This document shows, piece by piece, positions 1 to 5,717 of a DNA stretch of 11,950 nucleotides. This DNA is from an uncultured Thermoleophilia bacterium (GTDB lineage Bacteria > Actinomycetota > Thermoleophilia > UBA2241), in assembly GCA_903921965.1 (NCBI GenBank), contig CAIXSE010000425.1, positions 1-11,950 on the forward strand, given 5' to 3'. Each line of letters opens with the position of its first letter. Position 1 is the stretch's first letter. Under the pieces are notes generated by a model. The model was not told the origin of the DNA. It made no database searches and saw only the letters and a list, made by a program, of their open reading frames with translations. The translations under genes were made by a program, and so were the position numbers.

Positions 1-285
1 CCGATCTCGCCGGTCGCCGCGCCGCCGGTCGATGCCGGGCTCCCGCCGGCCGTGCCGCCGCCGCCGGCGCCCGCTGCGCCTCCGCCGGCTCCACCGGCGG
101 CAGACGCCGAGGCCACGGGCGTGACCGAGGTCGCTCCGGCCGGCGCCGTCCCGCCGCCGCCGGCTCCTCCGGCGCCCGCGGCCGACGACGTGGCCCAGGC
201 CGCCGCGGAACCCGCCGGGCCGGCCGCTGCCGGCGAGCCGCCGGCGCCGCCCGCACCGCCGCCGCCGGCTCCGCCCGGCGTCTGA
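1..285 (+). CDS. C-terminal tail of a Pro/Ala-rich protein (partial, 5' end outside window)
   Basis: The frame is open from base 1 to a TGA at 283-285, so this is the last 94 residues of a gene that begins upstream. The visible part is almost entirely Pro, Ala, Gly and Val, with runs such as PPPPAPAAPPPAPP and scattered acidic residues (Asp/Glu near the middle). Such segments are usually extended, disordered linkers or wall-spanning or surface-exposed tails, and no catalytic motif is visible. The Met codon near base 52 is probably internal, because the same composition continues upstream without a stop. A strong GC hairpin follows 27 bases after the stop. The function cannot be assigned from this fragment. 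GC-rich low-complexity DNA can also give spurious open frames, but the clean stop followed by a hairpin supports a real gene end. Confidence 0.6.
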   Translation, partial: PISPVAAPPVDAGLPPAVPPPPAPAAPPPAPPAADAEATGVTEVAPAGAVPPPPAPPAPAADDVAQAAAEPAGPAAAGEPPAPPAPPPPAPPGV

Positions 286-312
286 GCGGGTCGTCACCAG
301 AAGGTCCGTCCT

Positions 313-345
313 CGGGGGCGGCGGCGCGGTGCGCCGCCGCCCCCG
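313..345 (+). terminator. Perfect 15-bp GC hairpin, probable terminator
   Basis: Bases 313-327 pair without mismatch with 331-345 around a 3-base GGT loop. The stem is nearly all G and C and lies 27 bases after the stop of the Pro/Ala-rich gene and 66 bases before the next start codon. No T tract follows, as is common for terminators in high-GC Actinobacteria, so termination efficiency is unknown. Confidence 0.65.
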
Positions 346-411
346 CCGTATCGGGAAGGCCGCGGACGGGTATCACCGGGCAGGCGGCACGGTGACGAGA
401 GGAGCAGGCGC

Positions 412-1128
412 ATGCGCGGTCGACGGACGACACTGAGGGGCGTGGTCGCGACGTTCGTGCTCACGGTCGCGACCGTCTTCACGGGTGCAGCCATGGCGTC
501 GGCCGCCGCCGCGGCGCCGCTCGCACCGGCGTCCCTGCCCGACCTGGGCGGGACGGTCGTCGTGCCGTGGACCTCGCAGGAGTTCGTCACCCTCGTCTTC
601 GGCGCGATCGTGGCGACGAACCCCATGATGGACCTCGTGCGGATCGCCGTGGACGACGGTCCCTACGGCGACTGGCAGCCGCTCACACCCGAGGCGAGCG
701 TCCAGCTGCCTCCGGTGGAGGGCGCCCACGCCATCCACGTGCAGCTCGCGAGCGACCTCCTCGACCCCGGTGAGTACGGATCCGTCGACGACCCGCTGCA
801 GCTGGACCTTCCCACCACCCTGGACACGACCGGGCCCGCCACGACGGTCGCCGGCGGCGTGGCGGCCGGCCCGAAGAGCAAGGCGACGGTGCGGTTCACG
901 GTGACCGACGAGCCGAGCCCGTCCGCCGCCGCCCGCCTGTCGGTCGGCGACACCCACGGTCGTGTGGTGCGCGACGCCTCACTCGGCACCGTCGCCACCG
1001 GCGAGGCCGTGGAGCAGCGGGTGGTCCTGCACCTGCCGCGCGGCCGGTGCCGCGTGACGGTCCTGGCGACCTGCCTCGCCGGGAACCCCCAGCGTCGCGC
1101 CGGGTCCGGGACGCTGATCGTCAGGTGA
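412..1128 (+). CDS. Secreted beta-sandwich (Ig-like) protein, function unknown
   Basis: This 238-residue protein starts at an ATG preceded by GAGAGGAG (397-404) at 7 bases spacing. The N-terminus (MRGRRTTLRG, then a hydrophobic stretch to about residue 27, then AMASA) is a typical Sec signal peptide, with likely cleavage near residue 31. The mature protein appears to have two beta-rich parts. Residues about 45-135 include the segment QPLTPEASVQLPPVEGAHAI, and residues about 140-238 begin with DTTGPATTVAG and run into alternating hydrophobic strands (KATVRFTVTD, VVLHLPRGRCRVTVLATC). The DTTGP entry followed by such strands resembles Ig-like or surface-adhesion modules common in secreted actinobacterial proteins. 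Two cysteines (in GRCRV and LATCLAG) may form a disulfide. No catalytic residues are evident. It sits alone between a hairpin and the cupin gene. Export is well supported, but the exact fold is inference. Confidence 0.75.
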   Translation: MRGRRTTLRGVVATFVLTVATVFTGAAMASAAAAAPLAPASLPDLGGTVVVPWTSQEFVTLVFGAIVATNPMMDLVRIAVDDGPYGDWQPLTPEASVQLPPVEGAHAIHVQLASDLLDPGEYGSVDDPLQLDLPTTLDTTGPATTVAGGVAAGPKSKATVRFTVTDEPSPSAAARLSVGDTHGRVVRDASLGTVATGEAVEQRVVLHLPRGRCRVTVLATCLAGNPQRRAGSGTLIVR

Positions 1129-1232
1129 CGCGCGGCGCCGCGGCGCCTCCTGCTAGACTCGGGCCCCGGCCCGGCAGCTTCCGGGCCTCGCCGCGGCGGT
1201 CGTCGCGGCCGGCGTCGACCAGGGAGGACGAG

Positions 1233-2201
1233 GTGCCGCTCAGCGGATTGGTGCACGGCGAGGACGTGGCGGGGCGCGCCGTGGCGATGGGCCCGCTCAG
1301 TGCGACGTGGACGAACCTCGGCAAGGCCGGGGGCAGCGTGCAGACCGGGCTGCAGCGCATCCAGATCGAGCCGGGCTGCCGCTCGACGCCGGTGCACGTG
1401 CACGACGCCGAGGAGGAGATCTTCTACGTCACCGACGGCTGGGGCATGCTCTGGCAGGGCGGCGCCACCTGTGACGTCCGTCCCGGCGACTGCATCGTCC
1501 ACGTGGCGGGCGGCAAGGAGCACACGCTCGTCGCCGGCCCCCAGGGGCTCGACGTCCTCGCGTTCGGCACCCGGGAGAGCCCGGCGTCGGCGCGGCTGCC
1601 GCGCACCGGCGTCGCCTGGCTGGGCCGCAGCTGGGTGCGGGTCGGCGAGGAGCCGCACCCCTGGGCGCGCGAGCTGGCCGCCGGTGAGCTCGACGTCCCG
1701 GAGCCGGGTCCCCGTCCGTCCAACGTCGTCGCCGTCGAGGACGTCGAGGAGGTGCACGTCTGCCAGGGCGACACCGACCGGCGCCAGCGCTCGCTGGGCC
1801 TGGCGGCCGGCTCGCGCCTCACCGGCCTGAACCACATCGTGATCAGGCACAACCGGATCAACTGCCCGCCGCACGTGCACGCCGCCGAGGAGGAGATCTT
1901 CATCATCCTGGAGGGTGAGGGCACGGTCCTGGCCTACGACTGCGACCAGGTCCCCGCGCAGCTGCGCATCCACCCGGTGCAGAGGGGGGACGTGCTCGTC
2001 CGTCCGGCGGGGAGCGGCGTGGCCCACGCCTTCATGGCCAACGCGCTCGGCATGACGCTGCTCGCCTACGGCCAGCGGCGCAGCGACGAGATGACCTTCT
2101 ACCCGCGCAGCGGCAAGGTGCGGTTCCGCGGGCTGGGGGTCACCGGGCGGCTCGCGCTGTGCGACTACTGGGACGGAGAGCCGCCGGACCCGGCGTCCTG
2201 A
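1233..2201 (+). CDS. Two-domain cupin protein (bicupin)
   Basis: I chose the GTG at 1233 because AGGGAGG (1221-1227) lies 5 bases upstream. The open frame extends further left, but that part reads as Arg/Pro-rich non-coding sequence. The product is 322 residues with two cupin domains. The first has H55, H57, E62 and H97 in the pattern HVHDAEEEIFYVTDG. The second has H214, H216, E221 and H265 in HVHAAEEEIFIILEGEG. Both keep the His-x-His-x4-Glu...His metal-binding set, so both halves may bind a divalent metal. Bicupins include decarboxylases, dioxygenases, isomerases and sugar-binding proteins, so the substrate cannot be read from this. No signal peptide is seen, so a cytoplasmic location is expected. 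A TAGACT at 1154-1159 could be a -10 element, but no good -35 is visible. The gene converges with the GH18 gene. Confidence 0.85.
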   Translation: MPLSGLVHGEDVAGRAVAMGPLSATWTNLGKAGGSVQTGLQRIQIEPGCRSTPVHVHDAEEEIFYVTDGWGMLWQGGATCDVRPGDCIVHVAGGKEHTLVAGPQGLDVLAFGTRESPASARLPRTGVAWLGRSWVRVGEEPHPWARELAAGELDVPEPGPRPSNVVAVEDVEEVHVCQGDTDRRQRSLGLAAGSRLTGLNHIVIRHNRINCPPHVHAAEEEIFIILEGEGTVLAYDCDQVPAQLRIHPVQRGDVLVRPAGSGVAHAFMANALGMTLLAYGQRRSDEMTFYPRSGKVRFRGLGVTGRLALCDYWDGEPPDPAS

Positions 2202-2243
2202 GCCTGCGCGGCCGGCGCCGGCCGGCCTCCCGGGACGGGACCG

Positions 2244-2275
2244 GGCGGGCGAGGACGCGGGGCGCCGCGCCCGCC
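2244..2275. terminator. Hairpin between convergent genes, possible bidirectional terminator
   Basis: GGCGGGCG (2244-2251) pairs with CGCCCGCC (2268-2275) across a 16-base GC-rich loop. It sits in the 75-base gap between the cupin stop (2201) and the minus-strand GH18 stop (2277), next to the latter. A second perfect palindrome, GGCCGGCGCCGGCC (2210-2223), lies just after the cupin stop. No T tract is present. The convergent position is the main support. Confidence 0.4.
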
Positions 2276-2276
2276 T

Positions 2277-3401
2277 TCAGTGCAGCCGCCGGTCGAGAAC
2301 GCGCCAGACCGACGGCTGTTCCTGCCCCAGCATCCAGCCGTACACGCCGCGGATGCCGGGGTGCTCGCGGAGCATCATGCGGACCTTGACGTCTATGGCC
2401 TTGGCGTCGGGGAAGAACGCCGTGTGGCTGTGGCCGTCGGCCTCGTACGTGAGGGTGAGCTCGCCGGTCGCGCCGCGGAAGCTCTTCGGGTCGTGGGCGG
2501 CGCGCAGGTCGCGGACGTCGGCCCACACCAGGTCGGTGGTCTGGGCGCCCCGCCAGTCGCGTCCGTAGAAGCCCAGCCCCATGACGATCTTGCGCTCGGG
2601 GATGCGGGCCTCGGCGAAGTCGAGGACGGCGTCCATCCAGCCCGGGGGCGAGAGCGGACCCGGGCCGGACCAGGAGCCGGAGTAGTTGTACGTCATCACG
2701 CGCACCTCGTCGGCGACGCGCCCCAGGGCCTTCCAGTCCTGCGCCTGGGGCGTGCTCCACCCGCCCGGCTCGTATGTCTTGGGCACCACGTCCACGGCGA
2801 GGGTGCGGCCGTCGTCGTGCAGGCGCCACGTCAGCTGCCGCACGAACGCCGTGAAGCTGCGTCGCTGGCTCGCCTTCAGCGCCTCCCAGTCGAGGTCGAC
2901 GCCGTCCACGTCGTAGGTGCGGCACCACTCGGCCACGGCCTCGGCGTGTCGCCGCCGCGACGCCGCGGTGGCGAGGACCGCCGCGGGGATGGACGGGTCG
3001 AAGGTGCCCAGGCTCTGGTCGTAGTCGGTGAGGGTGACGCCGACGGTACAGCCGCTCTTGCGGACCTTCTCGAGGAAGGCGCCGTCGAAGCGCGGTGCCT
3101 CCACCGAGCCGTCGGCGCGCGACTGCAGCCAGTCGAGGCTCAGGTCGTCGAGGGCGCCGTCGTCGAGCGCCTTGTCGAGCGACGGGCTGTCGCCGAAAGT
3201 CCAGACGCCGACGACGTAGGGGCCGTGCGGCTTCGCAGGCTTCTTCTCGCCGGCGCCCCGTGCCAGCAGGACGGCGCCGGCGGCGACCGCCAGGCCGACG
3301 ACGACGATGACGAGGAGCGCCGCCGGCCTGCCGCGGCGCCCCGCCGGCCGGCCTCGGGACGGCCGCGTCTCCGCGGCCCGCGGGTCTCCGGGGGCGTCCA
3401 T
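2277..3401 (-). CDS. Membrane-anchored GH18-family glycoside hydrolase
   Basis: The start is taken as the ATG at 3401 because GGAG (complement of 3407-3410) lies 5 bases upstream; an adjacent in-frame GTG at 3404 is too close to it. The 374-residue product has a basic N-terminus, one hydrophobic segment (residues about 28-48, ALLVIVVVGLAVAAGAVLLA) and then an extracellular catalytic domain. The GH18 signature DGVDLDWE is at residues 166-173, with E173 as the expected catalytic acid and D169/D171 as supporting acids. MTYNYS (236-241), FYGRDW and a C-terminal GVYGWMLG strand fit the GH18 TIM barrel. GH18 enzymes use substrate-assisted hydrolysis of N-acetylglucosamine-containing chains such as chitin or peptidoglycan. 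The anchored form recalls the YaaH/SleL spore-cortex type, but no LysM repeat is present. Substrate is therefore uncertain, with cell-wall remodelling as the likely theme. Confidence 0.87.
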   Translation of the reverse strand: MDAPGDPRAAETRPSRGRPAGRRGRPAALLVIVVVGLAVAAGAVLLARGAGEKKPAKPHGPYVVGVWTFGDSPSLDKALDDGALDDLSLDWLQSRADGSVEAPRFDGAFLEKVRKSGCTVGVTLTDYDQSLGTFDPSIPAAVLATAASRRRHAEAVAEWCRTYDVDGVDLDWEALKASQRRSFTAFVRQLTWRLHDDGRTLAVDVVPKTYEPGGWSTPQAQDWKALGRVADEVRVMTYNYSGSWSGPGPLSPPGWMDAVLDFAEARIPERKIVMGLGFYGRDWRGAQTTDLVWADVRDLRAAHDPKSFRGATGELTLTYEADGHSHTAFFPDAKAIDVKVRMMLREHPGIRGVYGWMLGQEQPSVWRVLDRRLH

Positions 3402-3563
3402 CACGTCTCCATGATGACGGCCGCGGCGCTTCCCGCAACCCGCCGCACGGCCGCCGCCGCCGGTCCGGCGCGACCCCGGCCGGGCTCCGCGTGCACCCGC
3501 CCCGGCGGCGGGGTCTGCGGCGGCCGCCGTGCCGCCGCGCGCGCACGCCGTCCCCCGGAGGGG

Positions 3564-3592
3564 TTGTCCGGCGGAGCCCGGTGGGGTAGAAA
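3564..3592 (+). promoter_or_regulatory. Sigma70-type promoter for the flavin reductase gene
   Basis: TTGTCC (3564-3569) and TAGAAA (3587-3592) are separated by exactly 17 bases. This predicts a transcript start near 3599, about 27 bases before the GTG at 3626. It lies in the 224-base divergent gap (3402-3625) shared with the GH18 gene; I see no equally good promoter facing the other way. Confidence 0.5.
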
Positions 3593-3625
3593 GCCAGCCG
3601 GCAACCCCGATGAGAGAGGTCTCTC

Positions 3626-4198
3626 GTGAAGCAGCTTCTCGGCGACACCAACGCCCTGTATCCCCTCGTCACCGCCCTGGTCGGCGCGACCGTCGACGGC
3701 CAGCCCGACTTCGCCACCGTCGCGCACGTCGGCATCGCCCACCTGAAGGGCATCACGCTCGGCATGGGCCGCATGCACCTCACCAACGAGGGCATCAAGG
3801 CGAACAAGACGTTCAGCGTGAACCTGCCGTCCGAGGACATGGTCGAGGTCACCGACCACATCGGCATGGTGAGCGGTCGCAAGGAGGACAAGGCCGCGCT
3901 CTTCGAGGTGTTCTACGGCAAGCTCGAGACGGCGCCGATGATCGAGCAGTGCAAGGTCACGATGGAGTGCAAGCTGATCGAGCACGTGGAGCTGGCGACG
4001 CACGACCTGTTCGTGGGCGAGATCGTGGGCACGTACGCCGACGCCGACGTGCTCACCAACGGCATCGTCGACATCGCCAAGCTGCGGCCGCTGCTCTTCG
4101 ACATGGCCAGCCAGAAGTACTGGTCGCTGGGTGAGCCCGTGGCCAAGTGCTGGAGCGTGGGGAAGGACTTCAAGCCGGCCGCCGGTTCACAGGACTGA
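3626..4198 (+). CDS. Flavin reductase-like / flavoredoxin-type FMN-binding protein
   Basis: This 190-residue protein starts at a GTG preceded by GAGAGAGG (3612-3619) at 6 bases. Its layout matches the flavin-reductase-like split-barrel family. An N-terminal strand (LVTALVGATVDGQPDFATVAH) is followed by a TNEGIKANKTFSVNLPSE segment, where this family binds FMN and the substrate changes redox state, then a strand pair (CKLIEHVELATHDLFVGEIV) and a C-terminal YWSLGEPVAKCWSVGKDF motif typical of flavoredoxins from anaerobes. Members bind FMN non-covalently and pass electrons between NAD(P)H or ferredoxin and acceptors; the partner here is unknown. Cysteines at about 109, 115 and 175 are notable, but no catalytic role can be read. 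It is cytosolic, with no signal peptide. Its 3' end faces arsR across 27 bases, so it is probably not part of the arsenic operon. An arm pair GAGAGA/TCTCTC overlaps the ribosome binding site. Confidence 0.85.
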   Translation: MKQLLGDTNALYPLVTALVGATVDGQPDFATVAHVGIAHLKGITLGMGRMHLTNEGIKANKTFSVNLPSEDMVEVTDHIGMVSGRKEDKAALFEVFYGKLETAPMIEQCKVTMECKLIEHVELATHDLFVGEIVGTYADADVLTNGIVDIAKLRPLLFDMASQKYWSLGEPVAKCWSVGKDFKPAAGSQD

Positions 4199-4202
4199 CG
4201 GC

Positions 4203-4222
4203 CCGTCGTCACGTACGGACGG
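4203..4222. terminator. Weak dyad between convergent flavin reductase and arsR
   Basis: CCGTC (4203-4207) and GACGG (4218-4222) form a 5-bp dyad with a 10-base loop that includes CGTACG. It fills most of the 27-base gap between the two convergent stops. The stem is short and has no T tract. The support is position only. Confidence 0.2.
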
Positions 4223-4225
4223 AGG

Positions 4226-4576
4226 TCACTCCCCGGCGAGCGTGCCCAGGTCGCGCAGGAGGCCCGCGAGCGCCCGGCGGTCGAGCTCGTAGAAGCTCCA
4301 CTTGCCGCGCGTCTCCTCGGTGACGAGGCCCGCCTCCCTGAGGACGCGCAGGTGGTACGACGTGCGAGACTGGCCGAGCCCGAACTGCTCCTGGAGCTCG
4401 CAGACGCAGATGCCCGCGGGCGTCCCCGTGCCGGGGACGTTGCGCGTGCAGGGGTCGGCGAAGCCGCAGCAGTCCCTGCCCTGGGCGAGGACGCCGACCA
4501 TCTTCAGCCGGATGGGGTCGGACAGCGCCTTGGCGACACGCGCCAGGTGCGCGAGGTCCAGCGTGTCGACGGCCAC
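4226..4576 (-). CDS. arsR: ArsR/SmtB-family arsenic-responsive repressor
   Basis: I prefer the GTG at 4576, because GAAGGAGG (complement of 4581-4588) lies just upstream at 4 bases. The longer reading from a TTG at 4594 would bury that site inside the gene and has none of its own. The 116-residue product has the winged-helix fold of ArsR: KALSDPIRLKMVGVLA (16-31), recognition helix SRTSYHLRVLREAGLV (70-85) and wing GKWSFYELD (91-99). The classical arsenite-sensing motif appears as GICVCEL, with C57 and C59. A segment of about 20 residues before it adds C36, C37 and C43 (RDCCGFADPC), which is unusual. ArsR normally represses as a homodimer and releases DNA when As(III) or Sb(III) binds the thiols. 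The gene is divergent from arsM, and a dyad lies between them, so autoregulation plus control of the operon is expected. Confidence in the family is high; the ligand is inferred. Confidence 0.92.
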   Translation of the reverse strand: MAVDTLDLAHLARVAKALSDPIRLKMVGVLAQGRDCCGFADPCTRNVPGTGTPAGICVCELQEQFGLGQSRTSYHLRVLREAGLVTEETRGKWSFYELDRRALAGLLRDLGTLAGE

Positions 4577-4594
4577 CTCGCCTCCTTCAGACAA

Positions 4595-4634
4595 AGAAGT
4601 TGTGATTTGAGATTGACATCAACTTCTCTTGATG
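4595..4634. promoter_or_regulatory. Putative ArsR operator region
   Basis: A perfect dyad CATCAA-N6-TTGATG occupies 4617-4634, between the candidate -35 and -10 elements of arsM, where a bound repressor would block polymerase. A second perfect 8-bp dyad, AGAAGTTG (4595-4602) with CAACTTCT (4620-4627), overlaps it, and a further TTGA half-site is at 4607-4610. The dyad and spacing fit ArsR-family operators, but binding itself is inferred. Confidence 0.6.
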
Positions 4635-4644
4635 CGAGTATCAT
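4613..4644 (+). promoter_or_regulatory. Promoter of the arsM-acr3-radical SAM operon
   Basis: A consensus TTGACA is at 4613-4618. Two -10 choices exist: TATCAT (4639-4644), with an over-long 20-base spacer, or GAGTAT (4636-4641), with a 17-base spacer and an upstream TGC (4633-4635) that would make it an extended -10. Either way the operator dyad lies in the spacer. This AT-rich stretch stands out in the GC-rich surroundings. On the other strand TATGAT (4645-4640) could serve arsR, but no clear -35 is seen for it. Confidence 0.6.
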
Positions 4645-4678
4645 ACCACGGAACCTTGGTTTGACCACGGAGGCAGGC

Positions 4679-5530
4679 ATGACGGACGTGACCGCAGACG
4701 AGGGCAGGGGCCTCAAGGAGGAGATCCGCGACCGCTACGCCGAGCGCGCCCGCGAGGTCAGCGAGCAGGGCAAGGCCGCCTGCTGCTGCGGTCCGTCGGG
4801 CTGCTGCGGCCCCACCGACGCCGTGCCGAACGACGTGTTCGCACAGGGGCTCTACGACGTCTCCGAGACGAGCGAGCTGCCCAGGGAGGCCGTGCTCGCC
4901 AGCCTCGGCTGCGGCAACCCCACCGCCCTCGCGGAGCTGCACGCCGGCGAGGTGGTCCTCGACCTCGGCAGCGGCGGCGGCATCGACGTGCTCCTGTCGG
5001 CGAAGCGCGTCGGTCCGGCCGGCAAGGCCTACGGCCTCGACATGACCGACGACATGCTCGCCCTGGCGCGCGAGAACCAGGCCAGGGCCGGCGTGACCAA
5101 CGTCGAGTTCCTCAAGGGCGAGATCGAGGCCGTGCCGCTCCCCGACGAGACCGTCGACGTGATCATCAGCAACTGTGTCATCAACCTGTCGCTGGACAAG
5201 GACAAGGTCCTGGCCGAGGCCTTCCGCGTGCTCAGGCCCGGCGGGCGGTTCGCCGTCAGCGACATGGTGTACCAGGGCGACATCGGCGCCGTGCCCGACG
5301 AGATCATGCGCAGCGTCGAGATGTGGGGCGGCTGTATCGCCGGCGCCCTCGAAGAGCGCGACTACGTCGCCCGCCTCGAGAAGGCCGGCTTCGTGGACGT
5401 GGAGGTCGTCCCGACCACCGACTACCGCGCCAAGTACGGGAGCGAGATCGAGCAGGCGGTCGGGGTCTCGCTGCCTGACGACGTGAACCTGGTGGGCGCG
5501 TTCATCCGCGCCACCAGGCCCGCCCGCTGA
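4679..5530 (+). CDS. arsM: Arsenite methyltransferase ArsM
   Basis: The ATG at 4679 is set by GGAGG (4669-4673) at 5 bases; the open frame further upstream lies over arsR and is not coding. The 283-residue enzyme is a SAM-dependent class I methyltransferase: glycine-rich SAM site VLDLGSGGGIDVLLSAKRVG (93-112), acidic residue D121 in GLDMTD, and SNCVINLS (164-171). ArsM converts As(III) to mono-, di- and trimethyl arsenicals using thiols as ligands and reductant. Three cysteines match the conserved catalytic set: C78 (SLGCGNP), C166 (SNCVINL) and C219 (GGCIAGAL). An extra N-terminal cluster C35-C36-C37 plus C42-C43 (ACCCGPSGCCGP) resembles the CCGP motif of some ArsM and may bind arsenite or pass it on. 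It is the first gene of the operon and divergent from arsR, 25 bases before the next start. Family confidence is very high. Confidence 0.96.
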   Translation: MTDVTADEGRGLKEEIRDRYAERAREVSEQGKAACCCGPSGCCGPTDAVPNDVFAQGLYDVSETSELPREAVLASLGCGNPTALAELHAGEVVLDLGSGGGIDVLLSAKRVGPAGKAYGLDMTDDMLALARENQARAGVTNVEFLKGEIEAVPLPDETVDVIISNCVINLSLDKDKVLAEAFRVLRPGGRFAVSDMVYQGDIGAVPDEIMRSVEMWGGCIAGALEERDYVARLEKAGFVDVEVVPTTDYRAKYGSEIEQAVGVSLPDDVNLVGAFIRATRPAR

Positions 5531-5555
5531 GGCGAGGCGGGGGAGAGGGGGAGCC

Positions 5556-5714
5556 GTGCTGCCGCAGACCACGCTCGACCAGGCGCTCCTGAGGGTGGCG
5601 CTGGCCGACCGCCGCGCCGCGGCCCGTGCCGCGCACCGTCCGCCGGCCACGGCGCGCCGCTGTTGCGAACGTCCCGCCGTCGCGCCGCCGCAGGCGGTCG
5701 CCTGCTGCGCCTGA
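5556..5714 (+). CDS. Small Cys-pair protein in the ars operon (52 aa, unrecognised)
   Basis: A GTG at 5556 is preceded by the purine run GGGGGAGAGGGGGAG (5539-5553), and the frame ends with TGA at 5712-5714. The 52-residue product begins [20 protein letters not shown], a probable amphipathic helix rich in Arg and Ala. It then becomes Pro-rich and carries two vicinal cysteine pairs: RRCCERP (36-37) and the C-terminal ACCA (50-51). I do not recognise a family. Vicinal cysteines bind trivalent arsenic well, so an arsenite chaperone, sensor or thiol buffer is a reasonable guess, but no more than that. The following metallophosphoesterase ATG is only 3 bases after this stop and has no ribosome binding site of its own, which suggests that this ORF is translated and couples to it. 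A competing explanation is a non-coding leader, since the composition is typical of GC-rich DNA. Confidence 0.55.
   Translation: MLPQTTLDQALLRVALADRRAAARAAHRPPATARRCCERPAVAPPQAVACCA
5690..5705 (+). other. Small RNA hairpin before the metallophosphoesterase start
   Basis: GCAGGC (5690-5695) pairs with GCCTGC (5700-5705) around GGTC. It lies inside the end of the 52-residue ORF, 12 bases before the ATG at 5718. It could hold that start closed until ribosomes finishing the upstream ORF melt it, which would be a coupling device. This is inference from position. Confidence 0.3.
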
Positions 5715-5717
5715 CGC

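Noticed and set aside
286..411. Possible riboswitch or small RNA in the 126-base gap
   Set aside because: Apart from the terminator-like hairpin, no conserved aptamer-like arrangement could be recognised.
2277..3401. Call as spore-cortex hydrolase YaaH/SleL
   Set aside because: No LysM repeats and no other spore genes are nearby; only the GH18 catalytic motif is shared.
2140..3891. Long minus-strand open frame of 583 codons over the GH18 and flavin reductase genes
   Set aside because: It is an Arg/Pro/Gly-rich shadow frame of GC-rich DNA, with no recognisable domain, and conflicts with two well-supported genes on both strands.
4595..4680. Foreign origin of the ars locus because of the AT-rich promoter
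   Set aside because: Coding regions of the operon have the same GC and codon style as the neighbours, and no integrase, IS or tRNA edge is visible; AT-richness is normal for a promoter.
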